A stretch of DNA of 46,524 nt. Origin: Clostridium sp. CS001 (lineage in GTDB: Bacteria > Bacillota > Clostridia > Clostridiales > Clostridiaceae). Shown here piece after piece: positions 1-7,989 of the stretch. The translations under genes were made by a program, and so were the position numbers. Under the pieces are notes generated by a model. The model ran no database searches, was not told the DNA's origin, and worked only from the letters and a program-made list of their open reading frames with translations. Numbering within the stretch: position 1 is the stretch's first letter; each line of letters begins with the position of its first letter. The stretch spans positions 1-46,524 of the forward strand of contig NZ_JAIZZN010000031.1 of assembly GCF_020443565.1 (NCBI RefSeq). Direction: 5' to 3'.

Positions 1-87
1 GTGTTAAACAACTTTAGTAGTATTAGTAATAATATGAAAAAGAACACTATGAATAAGGAATTAAACTTAGAAATTATAGTTTTATAA
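1..87 (+). CDS. possible 3' end of an upstream gene (partial)
   Basis: Frame 1 is open from the first base of the window to a TAA at 85-87, giving about 28 residues ending in ELNLEIIVL. No domain is recognisable in so short a piece. It may be the tail of a gene that starts outside the window or a chance open frame. Confidence 0.2.
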   Translation: MLNNFSSISNNMKKNTMNKELNLEIIVL

Positions 88-173
88 CTTCTTATAAGTT
101 TTAAGTAACGGATGTATGTTAGCAAGAAGCTGAAAATATCTGATGATGTTAGGGAATGAATGGGATTATTTTT

Positions 174-205
174 CGCCATTTACCACTTGCCATGTGGGTT
201 GCACT
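174..205 (+). repeat. dispersed hairpin repeat, copy 1 (degenerate)
   Basis: This is the most diverged of nine copies of a roughly 29 bp element. It keeps the CCACTTGCCATGTGGG block but has GGGTTGCACT in place of GGGTGGCACT, and its left part is altered (CGCCATTTA). The GTGG loop remains, but one stem pair is lost. Confidence 0.7.
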
Positions 206-333
206 TCTGTAATATAAAGATGTATATACTTCATTTAGGAGAAGTAGTTTCTATTGAGTACAATGAAGATAAAGTGAATAGGATTATGGAGACTATGGAT
301 GAGGGGTGTTTTAATTATGAAAAATGAAAAAAA

Positions 334-555
334 GATTTTGTTGGATATGATAAAATCACGGACCAATACAGGGAACTTCAGGAATTTGGGAATTTCGATG
401 CTAAAACATCTAGTTGGATTAAAACACCTGGAGACATTAGAAAACTTGGTGGCGCAATCTTTGCAGATTTTCGTTATGGCAACGTCTTTGTATATCATAA
501 TGGTGTAGAATCTTACTATAGTGGTAGGGGATTTCGTGGGTGGATCAAGATATAG
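334..555 (+). pseudogene. DUF4256 family protein remnant (internally deleted)
   Basis: Frame 1 from 334 to the TAG at 553-555 reads DFVGYDKITD, QYRELQEFGNFDAK, TSSWIKTPGDIRKLGGAIFADFRYG and NVFVYHNGVESYYSGRGFRG. This matches the conserved C-terminal half of DUF4256 proteins, which are normally about 180-190 residues. From memory of the family, the DxVGYDK element lies some 60-70 residues before EQYRELQ, so an internal block is missing here. A TGA just upstream (328-330) closes the frame, and no start codon or ribosome site serves this frame. The 109 codons upstream (from 220) include a short open stretch starting MYILHLGEVV that I cannot assign. I read this as a decayed gene. Confidence 0.7.
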
Positions 556-594
556 GTTTAATAAATAAATATTTTAAAAGGAGAGATGAATATA

Positions 595-1134
595 ATGGGT
601 AAATTAAAAAATGGATATGTGCAAGTTTATACTGGAAATGGAAAGGGGAAAACCACTGCAGCTGTTGGCCTTGCTATGCGTGCGGCAGGAAATGAGTATA
701 CAGTCTATATGGTGCAATTTTTAAAAGGTGGAAAAACTGGAGAACTTGAAAGTGCTAAAAAGCTAGCTCCGTTTTTTAATATATTTAGATTTGAAACAAA
801 ACGCGGGTTTTTTTGGACACTAAATGATGAGGAAAAGATTGAATTGAAAAAAGAAGTACAGAAGGCTTATCAGTTTTGCATGGATGCATTAAAAGAAGAA
901 AAATGCGATATACTTATCATGGATGAGGTGATGGGAGCATTAAGCAATGATCTGATAAGTGAGAAGCAACTATTAGAATTAATAGCTAGCAAACCTGACA
1001 ATATAGAGCTGGTTTTAACTGGGAGAAATGTTCCGAAATCCATAATAGATAAAGCAAACCTTGTAACAGAGATGAAGGACATAAAGCATTATTTTAATGA
1101 CGGAGTGCCATCTAGGGAAGGAATAGAATTTTAA
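595..1134 (+). CDS. cobO: cob(I)alamin adenosyltransferase (BtuR/CobO/CobP family)
   Basis: This enzyme transfers adenosyl from ATP to the cobalt of cob(I)alamin or cobinamide, producing adenosylcobalamin in the cytoplasm. The 179-residue product has the family opening GYVQVYTGNGKGKTTAA, with a P-loop at about residues 14-21, and a Walker B-like DILIMDEVMGAL near the middle. Its length is normal for the family. An in-frame ATG at 586 lies only two bases after the AAGGAG at 578-583, so the ATG at 595 is the better start. No other cobalamin gene is nearby, so it probably acts in salvage. A strong intrinsic terminator follows at 1212-1250, so it appears to be monocistronic. Confidence 0.92.
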   Translation: MGKLKNGYVQVYTGNGKGKTTAAVGLAMRAAGNEYTVYMVQFLKGGKTGELESAKKLAPFFNIFRFETKRGFFWTLNDEEKIELKKEVQKAYQFCMDALKEEKCDILIMDEVMGALSNDLISEKQLLELIASKPDNIELVLTGRNVPKSIIDKANLVTEMKDIKHYFNDGVPSREGIEF

Positions 1135-1211
1135 TAAACCTGATGGTGATGATTCTTACTAGAGAAAAAGTGGAATATTGAAAGATATGGCAAGGTAAAG
1201 TTTTAAAAACG

Positions 1212-1250
1212 AAACGGATAGGTATTTATTGCTTATCTGTTTTGTTTTTT
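1212..1250 (+). terminator. intrinsic terminator after cobO
   Basis: AAACGGATAGG (1212-1222) pairs with CTTATCTGTTT (1232-1242) as an 11 bp stem with two G-T wobbles and a 9-base loop, followed by GTTTTTT. The same sequence block recurs at 12143-12177. Confidence 0.8.
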
Positions 1251-1263
1251 GAATGTACTTATC

Positions 1264-1292
1264 ACTTGCCACTTGCCATGTGGGTGGCACTA
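1264..1292 (+). repeat. dispersed hairpin repeat, copy 2
   Basis: This is a full 29 bp copy consisting of tandem ACTTGCC ACTTGCC, then ATGTGGG and TGGCACTA. It has the C-to-T variant in the stem (CCATGTGG), which keeps a G-U pair in RNA. It lies between the cobO terminator and the peptidase E gene. Confidence 0.9.
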
Positions 1293-1342
1293 GATGTATC
1301 ATTAAAGTTATGAATTACTATTATTGGGGAGGGTGATATCTA

Positions 1343-1978
1343 ATGGCAAAGTTAGTATTATATAGTGACCAAGTAATTGATGAAAATAGAAAAGTAGATG
1401 ATGAACTACTGAAACTGTTTAACAAGACAAGCCCATCAATAGCATATATTCCATCCTGTTCAGATCTAAGTAGAATATATTTTAAGGAAAAAATTGATTA
1501 TTATAAGGCATTAGGGATTGTGGATTTGAAGTATTTCGATTTAGATGAAGAATATGATGCATCAAGGGTGAAAGAGATATTTACATATGATGCTATTCAT
1601 TTATCCGGAGGTAATACCTTTTACTTTTTACATCTTCTAAGGAAGAGAGGCTTAATTGATTTACTACAAGATTATGTGAAAGAAGGCGGAATCTTAATTG
1701 GTATTAGTGCTGGAAGTATAATGATGACTAAGGATATTAGTGTTGCTGGACTTGGGGAAAGAGGAGATTGTAATAATATAGGGATTGAAGATAACAGTGC
1801 TTTAGGGCTTGTGGATTTTGAATTTGCTCCTCATTGGGATGGAAATATGGAGTATATAAAACTATTAAGTAAATATGCTAAAGATAAAAATAAAGTAGTA
1901 TATGCATGCAAAGATGGAGATGGAATAATAATAGATGGTGATGATATGAAGATAATTGGTGATGTTAAAAAAATATAA
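1343..1978 (+). CDS. peptidase E-like protein (peptidase family S51)
   Basis: The 211-residue product has the S51 fold pattern seen in cytoplasmic aspartyl dipeptidases and cyanophycinase relatives. It shows an N-terminal strand plus SIAYIPSCSD, then AIHLSGGNTFYFLHLLRKRGL (oxyanion region). The nucleophile elbow GISAGS has its serine near residue 122, and FEFAPHWD carries the likely catalytic histidine. The true substrate is not determined by sequence, since many clostridial members are annotated only as Type 1 glutamine amidotransferase-like or peptidase E. The start is supported by GGGGAGGG at about 1325-1332. The gene ends just before a small membrane-protein gene and is likely cotranscribed with it. 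Confidence 0.85.
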   Translation: MAKLVLYSDQVIDENRKVDDELLKLFNKTSPSIAYIPSCSDLSRIYFKEKIDYYKALGIVDLKYFDLDEEYDASRVKEIFTYDAIHLSGGNTFYFLHLLRKRGLIDLLQDYVKEGGILIGISAGSIMMTKDISVAGLGERGDCNNIGIEDNSALGLVDFEFAPHWDGNMEYIKLLSKYAKDKNKVVYACKDGDGIIIDGDDMKIIGDVKKI

Positions 1979-2003
1979 TAATAAAAACGAAGGAGAAATA
2001 GAT

Positions 2004-2156
2004 ATGGATAAGAAATCGCTTAAAACAATGGGTGCAATAGCTTTAATGCTGGGAACAGCGTATGTAGTAGGTAAGCATATTTGGGAAGTTAAAAATGAGC
2101 CAATAGCAGTCTTTAAATATAGTGCAGAAACAGGGGAATTGGAGAGAATAAAATAA
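2004..2156 (+). CDS. small hypothetical protein with one N-terminal hydrophobic segment
   Basis: This is a 50-residue protein starting MDKKSLKTMGAIALMLGTAYVV. It has a single hydrophobic stretch at about residues 8-23, followed by a charged tail ending in ELERIK. An upstream ATG at 1956 is open but lies inside the peptidase E gene. The AAGGAGA at 1990-1996 is about 8 bases from the ATG at 2004, so 2004 is preferred. It could be a membrane-anchored or exported small protein, and I do not recognise the family. It sits 25 bases after the peptidase E stop. Confidence 0.6.
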   Translation: MDKKSLKTMGAIALMLGTAYVVGKHIWEVKNEPIAVFKYSAETGELERIK

Positions 2157-2210
2157 GGGTATAATTGAGACATTATTATAAAAAATTATAAGTAAATTAG
2201 GGGGCGACCT

Positions 2211-2489
2211 ATGACCTTTTTTAAGAAAGAGAATACAAAGATGATTTTTATAATGCTTATTATTATTGGGGTAGTTTTAATATTATTTAATAATACAATT
2301 GGTATTTTTATAGCGGATAAAATATATTTCAACGCAATGAGCGGAGTTGAAAATACACCAGGTGTTATCATGACGCCTAATTATGATTTATTTACTATAA
2401 AAATAGTAGTATTTGGAGCAATATTTGCCATATGGGGTGGCGTGGGTTTAATTATAGAAGGTATTATTTTAAAATATAAAAATGTGTAG
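2211..2489 (+). CDS. small two-helix membrane protein, unknown
   Basis: This 92-residue product has two clear transmembrane segments. One lies at about residues 11-34 (MIFIMLIIIGVVLILF and following) and the other at about 65-87 (IVVFGAIFAIWGGVGLIIEGII). They are separated by a hydrophilic loop of about 30 residues with the motif GVENTPGVIMTPNYD. An AGGGGG sits 8-13 bases before the ATG. No family is recognised. It may belong to the same transcript as the two genes upstream, since there are only 54 bases between it and the preceding gene. Confidence 0.7.
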   Translation: MTFFKKENTKMIFIMLIIIGVVLILFNNTIGIFIADKIYFNAMSGVENTPGVIMTPNYDLFTIKIVVFGAIFAIWGGVGLIIEGIILKYKNV

Positions 2490-2591
2490 ATTTAGTATGT
2501 TGTAGAGTATGACTAATTGAATCTACATAGAATTTCAGAATTACTTGGGGAGAACTAAAAATAAAAATTATTTGCAAGAGGTGAAATGACA

Positions 2592-3173
2592 ATGAATATA
2601 TGCATTTTGATGGGTAGCATGAAACATAATGGTAATACTGAAATGTTGCTACGACCATTTGTAGAGCAACTAAAATCTAAAGATTTAGAAGTTCAGTATA
2701 TATGGTTATGCGATAAAGAAATTTTACCTTGTAGGAGCTGCTTTGCTTGTCAAAACATTGATGATAAACCAGGTTGCTCAATTAATGATGAAATGCAGCA
2801 AATATATAAAGCAGTCTTAGAAGCAGATTGCATAGTTTTTGCTACATCCATTTACTCTTGGTTCTGCACCACGCCAATGAAAATAGCTATGGACAGGTTC
2901 TTTTGTATGAATAAATTCTATGGGAATACAGAAAAACAATATGGTCTATGGGAGAATAAAAAGTGTGCCATTATAGCTACTTGTGGTTATGAAATAAAAA
3001 ATGGCGCAGATTTGTTTGAGGAAGCGTTAAGACGTCTTGCAAAACATTCGCAGCTTGATTATATTGGAATGTTAGCAGTCAGAGATATTAATGGGATTAT
3101 TGATTTTCAAACTGAAGAAGCCATAGATAAGTCTAAAGACTTTGCGATAAAAGTCTATAAAGAATGCAAATAA
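2592..3173 (+). CDS. flavodoxin family / NADPH-dependent FMN reductase-like iron-sulfur flavoprotein
   Basis: The 193-residue protein begins MNICILMGSMKHNGNTEMLLRPF, the phosphate-binding loop pattern (GSxxxNGNT) of FMN reductases and iron-sulfur flavoproteins. A cysteine cluster CRSCFACQNIDDKPGC at residues 48-65 is typical of clostridial members that carry either redox cysteines or a 4Fe-4S cluster. The later segment ATSIYSWFCTTPMKIAMDRF contacts the flavin isoalloxazine in the family. It probably reduces FMN or small quinone or nitro acceptors with NAD(P)H in the cytoplasm. The ATG at 2592 is chosen over the ATG at 2586 because AGAGGTG (2577-2583) is 8 bases from 2592 but only 2 from 2586. 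Confidence 0.85.
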   Translation: MNICILMGSMKHNGNTEMLLRPFVEQLKSKDLEVQYIWLCDKEILPCRSCFACQNIDDKPGCSINDEMQQIYKAVLEADCIVFATSIYSWFCTTPMKIAMDRFFCMNKFYGNTEKQYGLWENKKCAIIATCGYEIKNGADLFEEALRRLAKHSQLDYIGMLAVRDINGIIDFQTEEAIDKSKDFAIKVYKECK

Positions 3174-3184
3174 AGCTTGTATTT

Positions 3185-3211
3185 TTGCCACTTGCCACGT
3201 GGGTGGCACTA
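3185..3211 (+). repeat. dispersed hairpin repeat, copy 3
   Basis: This copy lacks only the first two bases of the element. The perfect stem TGCCAC-GTGG-GTGGCA is present. It lies directly between the flavoprotein gene and the carbon-nitrogen hydrolase gene. Confidence 0.9.
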
Positions 3212-3235
3212 GAAGAGATGCGTGGAGGGTAGAAC

Positions 3236-4126
3236 ATGGAAAATATATTTAAAGTTGCAATTGTACAGGAAAACCGCGATGCTTATGACAGTGGATGGAA
3301 TACGGAAAAGGGATTGAGTATTGTGAAAAAAGCTAAAGAACGCGGTGCTGATATTGTTTTATTTCCTGAATGCTGGATTACAGGATATGAATTCCCAAAG
3401 GTGGATGAAACATTAACAATTGAAGAAATTATGAAAACATCACAGTTTAGGCAGTGGAATGACTTGGCTATAGATGAAAACAGTCAGCATATAAAGGCAT
3501 TTTGCAAGATTGCGAAGCAGCTAAGCATTGGTATTGTTATTACTGGTTATACAAAAGGGGTAAATAGACCGCAGAATTCGGCCTTTGTAATAAGCAAAAA
3601 CGGAGAAATTCTTATAAAATATAGCAAAGTACATACTTGTGATTTTGCGGATGAACGAATGCTTGAATGTGGAGAACAATTTAAGGTCTGTGATTTTGAG
3701 GGCGTAAAAATTGGAATAATGATATGCTATGACAGAGAATATCCCGAAAGTGCCAGAATACTTATGCTAAAGGGAGCAGAAATAATTTTAGTTCCAAATG
3801 ATTGTGGAGCAATGCTTCCTAGGGTTCAAGCGCTGTCCACTAGAGCCTATGAAAATATGGTTGGAGTTGCAATGGCAAATACACCTGGTAAAAATAAAGG
3901 ATTATCCTGTGCATTTAGTCCAATTGTTTGGGATAAAAGTGGAGTGCCAATTGATAATGTAATTGTAATGGCAGATGATGAAACAGAAGATATTTTTATG
4001 GCAGAGTATGATATGAAAGAGTTAAGAGATTATAGAAGTCATGAGATGATGGGAAATACCTATCGCAAGGTAAAAGCATATTCTATGCTGCTGGGTGAGG
4101 AAATTCATGAACCGTTTAGGAGATAA
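3236..4126 (+). CDS. carbon-nitrogen hydrolase (nitrilase superfamily)
   Basis: This is a 296-residue nitrilase-superfamily enzyme that cleaves a C-N bond in an amide or carbamoyl substrate by a cysteine thioester mechanism. The catalytic triad is visible: Glu45 in FPECWITGYEFP, Lys131 in IKYSKVHTCDF, and Cys164 in GIMICYDREYPESARIL. Family members with the CYDREYPE signature are mostly amidases, N-carbamoyl hydrolases or omega-amidase-like, and the sequence alone does not fix the substrate. The start has GGAGGG about 8 bases upstream. It is flanked by a dispersed repeat upstream and a PLC-like gene 45 bases downstream, possibly in one transcript. Confidence 0.92.
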   Translation: MENIFKVAIVQENRDAYDSGWNTEKGLSIVKKAKERGADIVLFPECWITGYEFPKVDETLTIEEIMKTSQFRQWNDLAIDENSQHIKAFCKIAKQLSIGIVITGYTKGVNRPQNSAFVISKNGEILIKYSKVHTCDFADERMLECGEQFKVCDFEGVKIGIMICYDREYPESARILMLKGAEIILVPNDCGAMLPRVQALSTRAYENMVGVAMANTPGKNKGLSCAFSPIVWDKSGVPIDNVIVMADDETEDIFMAEYDMKELRDYRSHEMMGNTYRKVKAYSMLLGEEIHEPFRR

Positions 4127-4171
4127 GGTGCAATTTCTATTTTAATCAAACCAGGAAAGGGAGTAAAAAAA

Positions 4172-4834
4172 ATGCCTTTTGCAATGACACATTTATGTAT
4201 TTCATATAACATATTGATCAATACACCACAAATAAAGAAACCTTATGACTTTATGATTGGCGCCCTTGCACCAGATTCAGTTCATTTTAGGCATAATTAT
4301 AATAGCGATATGAAAAAGAAAAGCCATTTATGCGTTGGTGATGAAAAGTGGGGTAGAGCTACAAATAATCAAGAGTGGTTAGAAAGTGTACTTGCTTTTT
4401 TACAAGAAAATAAACATATGGAAAACCAGGATTTTATATACGGATATTGTTCTCATATAATTGCAGATATACGCAACAATATTAAAATTTGGACTCCATT
4501 CCGTTTGGAAAATATAGAGCAACTGAAAAAGGATTTGGGTAGTGAATATCATGAAGAATCCTATGGTGTTGATTATGAATTATACTTATCAAGTTCCCAC
4601 CAAAAGAAAATATGGGAAATTCTTGAGAACTCAATTGGATATGATATTCTAAATATTGTATCGGCAGATGAAATTAATGAAATGAAACACAATATCTTAT
4701 ATAAACAATTTTTCGGCAGAGAATCTGTAGATGTGTCTTTGAATAAATATGTTAAGTTTTCTCGTATGCAAGAGTTTATTTCCGAAGAATCTCAGTACAT
4801 TAAAAATCTTTTGTATGAAAAACAAATAAAGTAG
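4172..4834 (+). CDS. zinc-dependent phospholipase C-like protein
   Basis: The 220-residue protein resembles the bacterial Zn_dep_PLPC group (PF00882). It has an N-terminal MTHLCISYNIL with a metal-type histidine near residue 7 and GALAPDSVHFRH, the typical Asp/His metal segment, at about residues 30-40. YGYCSHIIADI, a second His/Asp site, follows at about residues 90-100. It lacks a signal peptide, so it is likely cytoplasmic, unlike secreted alpha-toxins, and the substrate is unknown. It is preceded by AGGAAAGGGAG about 10 bases before the ATG. Proteins of this type are often annotated only as hydrolase or hypothetical. Confidence 0.7.
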   Translation: MPFAMTHLCISYNILINTPQIKKPYDFMIGALAPDSVHFRHNYNSDMKKKSHLCVGDEKWGRATNNQEWLESVLAFLQENKHMENQDFIYGYCSHIIADIRNNIKIWTPFRLENIEQLKKDLGSEYHEESYGVDYELYLSSSHQKKIWEILENSIGYDILNIVSADEINEMKHNILYKQFFGRESVDVSLNKYVKFSRMQEFISEESQYIKNLLYEKQIK

Positions 4835-4900
4835 TTGTGAAAACAGAACGCATGATGAAACATAGGCTATGAACATTTAAAATGATGATATTTTAGTTCA

Positions 4901-4929
4901 ACTTGCCACTTGCCACGTGGGTGGCACTA
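4901..4929 (+). repeat. dispersed hairpin repeat, copy 4
   Basis: This is a full 29 bp copy with the perfect stem TGCCAC-GTGG-GTGGCA. It lies immediately upstream of a small intrinsic terminator at 4933-4960. Confidence 0.92.
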
Positions 4930-4932
4930 TAG

Positions 4933-4960
4933 AAATAGTCTGTCATAGGGCTATTTTTTT
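4933..4960 (+). terminator. intrinsic terminator after the PLC-like gene
   Basis: AAATAGTC (4933-4940) pairs with GGCTATTT (4949-4956), with one wobble. The run of T extends to 4960. Confidence 0.6.
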
Positions 4961-4991
4961 GTAGGATGAGTTATAATTTATTAGCAATATT

Positions 4992-5020
4992 ATTATAAAG
5001 TTTAACAAGTGTGGTATAAT
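4992..5020 (+). promoter_or_regulatory. sigma-A type promoter with extended -10
   Basis: TGGTATAAT has its -10 hexamer at 5015-5020, giving a TGN extended -10 with a consensus hexamer. The -35 region is weak (ATTATA at about 4992). It lies 38 bases before the lipoprotein gene start. Confidence 0.6.
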
Positions 5021-5057
5021 AGAATAATATATACAATTATGGGAAGGGTGGCTAATT

Positions 5058-5582
5058 ATGATAAAGTTAAATAAGATTTGTTGTTTGCTTTTAGTAGGCA
5101 TTCTTATGCTTAGTTTTGTTGGGTGTAGCACTAATGTCAGTGAAGATTCAAGTGTTGAAAGTGTCATAACCAAATATGTAAACACGTATTACACAATAAC
5201 TAAAGATGACATAGACTTGTACAAAAAAATAGCAGGTGGTAATAAAGATATAAATGCCCTTGTAAGTGACACTAATAAAGCTAATGAAAAGTTTAAGAAC
5301 TTAATGACTGATGCTGCATATGAAGACTTTATAAATACAAGAATTCCTTATGGAAGATGTAAAGAAGCCAGTGAAGGAAACTATTATGTAACTGTAAAAA
5401 GCATAAAATTTGAAAAGGATTCAGAGAATGCAGAAACCAAAGTATATTATTATGATATAGAACTGATACAAACATCTATAGCAGGAAACGAAGTTAAAAG
5501 TATTAAGGATAGAAAACAAATAACTCTATCTAAGATTAAAGACGGTTGGAAAGTTAGTAATTCGTATACGTATGGATATTAA
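5058..5582 (+). CDS. putative lipoprotein, unknown function
   Basis: This 174-residue protein has a lipoprotein signal. Residues 1-8 are charged, a hydrophobic core LLLVGILMLSF follows, and the lipobox FVGC has its lipidated cysteine at residue 23. The mature part is hydrophilic, with TTY-rich beginnings (VESVITKYVNTYYTITKDD) and a C-terminal beta-rich half (YYVTVKSIKFEKDSENAETKVYYYDI and DGWKVSNSYTYGY). This looks like the small NTF2/DUF-type lipoproteins common in Clostridium. No enzymatic motif is visible. It has its own promoter and terminator, so it is a single-gene unit anchored to the outer face of the membrane. Confidence 0.85.
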   Translation: MIKLNKICCLLLVGILMLSFVGCSTNVSEDSSVESVITKYVNTYYTITKDDIDLYKKIAGGNKDINALVSDTNKANEKFKNLMTDAAYEDFINTRIPYGRCKEASEGNYYVTVKSIKFEKDSENAETKVYYYDIELIQTSIAGNEVKSIKDRKQITLSKIKDGWKVSNSYTYGY

Positions 5583-5621
5583 AACAGATGAGTACTAGTT
5601 GCCCATCTGTTCTATTTTTTT
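5583..5621 (+). terminator. intrinsic terminator after the lipoprotein gene
   Basis: AACAGATG (5583-5590) pairs perfectly with CATCTGTT (5604-5611), followed by CTATTTTTTT. Confidence 0.8.
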
Positions 5622-5625
5622 AAAA

Positions 5626-5653
5626 ACTTGCCACTTGCCACGTGGTGGCACTA
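5626..5653 (+). repeat. dispersed hairpin repeat, copy 5 (one G shorter)
   Basis: This copy has CGTGGTGGCACTA, one G fewer than the CGTGGGTGGCACTA of the others. The stem can still form with a 3-base loop. It lies between convergent genes, just after a terminator. Confidence 0.88.
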
Positions 5654-5663
5654 GGCAATGGCC

Positions 5664-5687
5664 AACAGGGGCTAGCCCCTAGCTGTT
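5664..5687. other. GC-rich palindrome at a convergent gene end
   Basis: GGGGCTAGCCCC at 5668-5679 is a perfect palindrome in an otherwise AT-rich stretch, and it is framed by AACAG and CTGTT. It overlaps the stop codon of the minus-strand permease gene. It could act as a factor-dependent terminator or RNA-stabilising hairpin, as it has no T-run on either strand. Confidence 0.35.
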
Positions 5688-6848
5688 AGTTATTCTCTTT
5701 TGTTTACTTACAACTAAAGCCACTGAAAAAACAGCCACGGCAAAACCTAGTTCTATTAGCATATAAGTGAATACCGGTGAAAGATTATCAAAACTGAAAT
5801 TTGACAGTTTACCTATAACATTATTGCCTTTTACATACCAATAGGTAGGTGTAAAGCTAGCTATAGCCATGGCTTTATCACTTAGAACTTCCTGAGGGAC
5901 AAATACTCCACTTAGGAAGGAAAGTCCTAGGGCTAGTACATTGGCCACGGCGGATTGAGCGTTTCTGTTTTTTATTAAAAGCCCTACAAGGTAGCTTATA
6001 CTTAAGGCAACGATGGTAAAAACTAGAGCATTAATACATAACAGTAGGCCATTATAAGACATCATTTGATCTCTATTGAGGATAAATGCAAAACCAGCCA
6101 TAACGCCGTAAGCAGCGAGGGCAAAAACTAGATTTCCCATAATTAGTTGTAAATTGAAGGACTTATTTTTCATTGGTGAGCATAGATTTCTTCTTTGCAG
6201 GTTTTTATTATTGAATACCATTAAAATTGAGCTTACCCCGAGTATCAATACTGAGAATAGTGAATAGGCCATGTAATTAAATGCGGATACAGCAAGGGCA
6301 TTGTTTTGCTTTTTAACCCCGAAGGACTTTAATTCTACATTTGTATCTAAGGATGCTCCTTTAGAAACTTCTTTTGCTAAGTTTTCTGGTGTTATACCTT
6401 TGGAATTATTAATATATACTCTTGCCATATTAAAGTATTTATTTATGGACATATCCACATACATCCTACTTGTAGAGCCTGGCACTACAATCTTTTGAAG
6501 CTCTGTAGGCTTTCCCTGTAGAAAATCCTGGGTAAACCCCTTAGGTATTGTTACTATATACTCCACTTCCCTAAAGAAAAGAGCATCTTGTAATTTTTCT
6601 GGTTTATTTTCTACATCAATAAAGTTTGCGCTTTTTGATAAATATTCCTTGAAGCCTGTAATTAGAGCTGTGTTTTCGTCCAAATTTATGAAGGTAACAT
6701 TGGTCTTAGTTTGAGAGAAATTTTCTTCGTTTTTTGTTGTTGCAGACAATGAATAAAGTAAAGATATTGCTAAGAAAATACCTAAAAATATAAACATTTG
6801 CGTCTTATTAGCTTTGATAATTTTAAAATAAACCTTAAAGACTGGCAT
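5679..6848 (-). CDS. ABC-2 type transporter permease
   Basis: The 389-residue protein has ABC-2 exporter topology. It has one transmembrane helix near the N-terminus (about residues 17-36) and then a large extracytoplasmic domain (about 40-190) rich in VTFINLDEN and EVEYIVTIPKGF, as in YhgE/YhaP-like permeases. A C-terminal block of five to six helices (about 190-383) includes LSFLSGVFVPQEVLS, the ABC-2 core motif. It is the last gene of a three-gene minus-strand operon and overlaps the preceding permease gene by 14 bases, which suggests translational coupling. It is probably half of a heterodimeric exporter for a peptide, lipid or antibiotic; the substrate cannot be told from sequence. Confidence 0.88.
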   Translation of the reverse strand: MPVFKVYFKIIKANKTQMFIFLGIFLAISLLYSLSATTKNEENFSQTKTNVTFINLDENTALITGFKEYLSKSANFIDVENKPEKLQDALFFREVEYIVTIPKGFTQDFLQGKPTELQKIVVPGSTSRMYVDMSINKYFNMARVYINNSKGITPENLAKEVSKGASLDTNVELKSFGVKKQNNALAVSAFNYMAYSLFSVLILGVSSILMVFNNKNLQRRNLCSPMKNKSFNLQLIMGNLVFALAAYGVMAGFAFILNRDQMMSYNGLLLCINALVFTIVALSISYLVGLLIKNRNAQSAVANVLALGLSFLSGVFVPQEVLSDKAMAIASFTPTYWYVKGNNVIGKLSNFSFDNLSPVFTYMLIELGFAVAVFSVALVVSKQKRITNS

Positions 6849-7977
6849 ACTTTTGCCTCCTTATAATGAAGTAAGTAGTAGCACAAAATACTAAAGATAA
6901 AAGGGTTAGCATGGAAATATTTATAAAAAATCGTTCATGGTTATTATAATAATATAGGGTGTAAAACCCATCAGTAATAAGGGTTGCTGGGTTTATATAT
7001 GCTAATAGTGGAAAGCTTTTTTGTACAAGGTATTTCATATCTGAAGTCATCATCCCTGCTAAAAAAGATCCCAGCATACTTATACCTATTAATACCCCGG
7101 TTTTTATACCTTCACTTTTTTTAATAACAGCACCTATCATGGTCCCAAAGGAAATTCCAGTGGCAGAGCCTACAAAAGAGAGAATAAGAATATAAAGTAT
7201 TTGATTACCAAAATCAATCTTTAAGCCAAAATGTAAATATGAAATCAAAATGGCAATTTCCATGCATTGAATAAAGAGTGCTGCGCAAAGACTATAAATA
7301 AACATCTTTATTTTATGAACTGGGGCCATATTAATTCTAGCGGCTCTTTTGGATAAATCTCCTTGTATATCAGTAACTTCTTTTACTCCAAAAAATCCTC
7401 CATATAAACATGCCATGGCAATAAGTGTATAAAAGAAATTAAGAGTTGTATCTGGTTTCCCCTTAGATGGTGAAATTTCATTAGTGTATTCTTTATAAGT
7501 TGTTACATCCTTTATCAAAGCAGTAGGGTTTGCCCCAGGATTTTTTGCTATAATAGTTTCTATGGTACTAGCACTTTCTTTATAATCATCTAAGAAAGTC
7601 TTAATCACCGTTTGATTTATGCCTCGGGATTTAACTACTAGATTTATCTCTGGATTTAGATAAATATAACCTTCTATTCTACTATTTTTAAGAAGATCCT
7701 CAGCGATTTTATCATCTGTGAAAGTCACATTAAAAAGTTTGCCTGCGCCATCCTTAGATACCTCGGCTATAGCACCCTGTAGGCCAACATTTCCAAGGTA
7801 GTAGTTGCTATTTACCACTGCGATATCAATAGTTTTAAACATCTCACCTTGGGAAATATTAGAAAGAGCTACTTTGAATAATGTACCTAAAACGATTGGA
7901 AACATTAAAGTCCAAAAGATCAGTTGCTTATCTCTTAATAAACATTTAATTCTTGTGAAAAATATATGAATAAACAA
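6835..7977 (-). CDS. ABC-2 type transporter permease
   Basis: This 380-residue second permease of the exporter begins MFIHIFFTRIKCLLRDKQLIFWTLMFPIVLGTLF, an amphipathic entry helix and TM1 typical of ABC-2 permeases. A large external domain (about 45-175) follows, then a six-helix C-terminal half (about 180-375) containing SMLGSFLAGMMTSDMKYLVQ. It shares this architecture with the downstream permease and likely pairs with it. It starts 12 bases after the ATPase gene stop, with TAAGGGGGAAT upstream on the coding strand. Confidence 0.88.
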   Translation of the reverse strand: MFIHIFFTRIKCLLRDKQLIFWTLMFPIVLGTLFKVALSNISQGEMFKTIDIAVVNSNYYLGNVGLQGAIAEVSKDGAGKLFNVTFTDDKIAEDLLKNSRIEGYIYLNPEINLVVKSRGINQTVIKTFLDDYKESASTIETIIAKNPGANPTALIKDVTTYKEYTNEISPSKGKPDTTLNFFYTLIAMACLYGGFFGVKEVTDIQGDLSKRAARINMAPVHKIKMFIYSLCAALFIQCMEIAILISYLHFGLKIDFGNQILYILILSFVGSATGISFGTMIGAVIKKSEGIKTGVLIGISMLGSFLAGMMTSDMKYLVQKSFPLLAYINPATLITDGFYTLYYYNNHERFFINISMLTLLSLVFCATTYFIIRRQKYASL

Positions 7978-7989
7978 ACTTATTCCCCC

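Noticed and set aside
299-508. A 69-codon frame starting MRGVLIMKNEKKILL
   Set aside because: It overlaps the DUF4256 remnant in another frame. The remnant frame shows real family similarity, whereas this one does not past the first residues.
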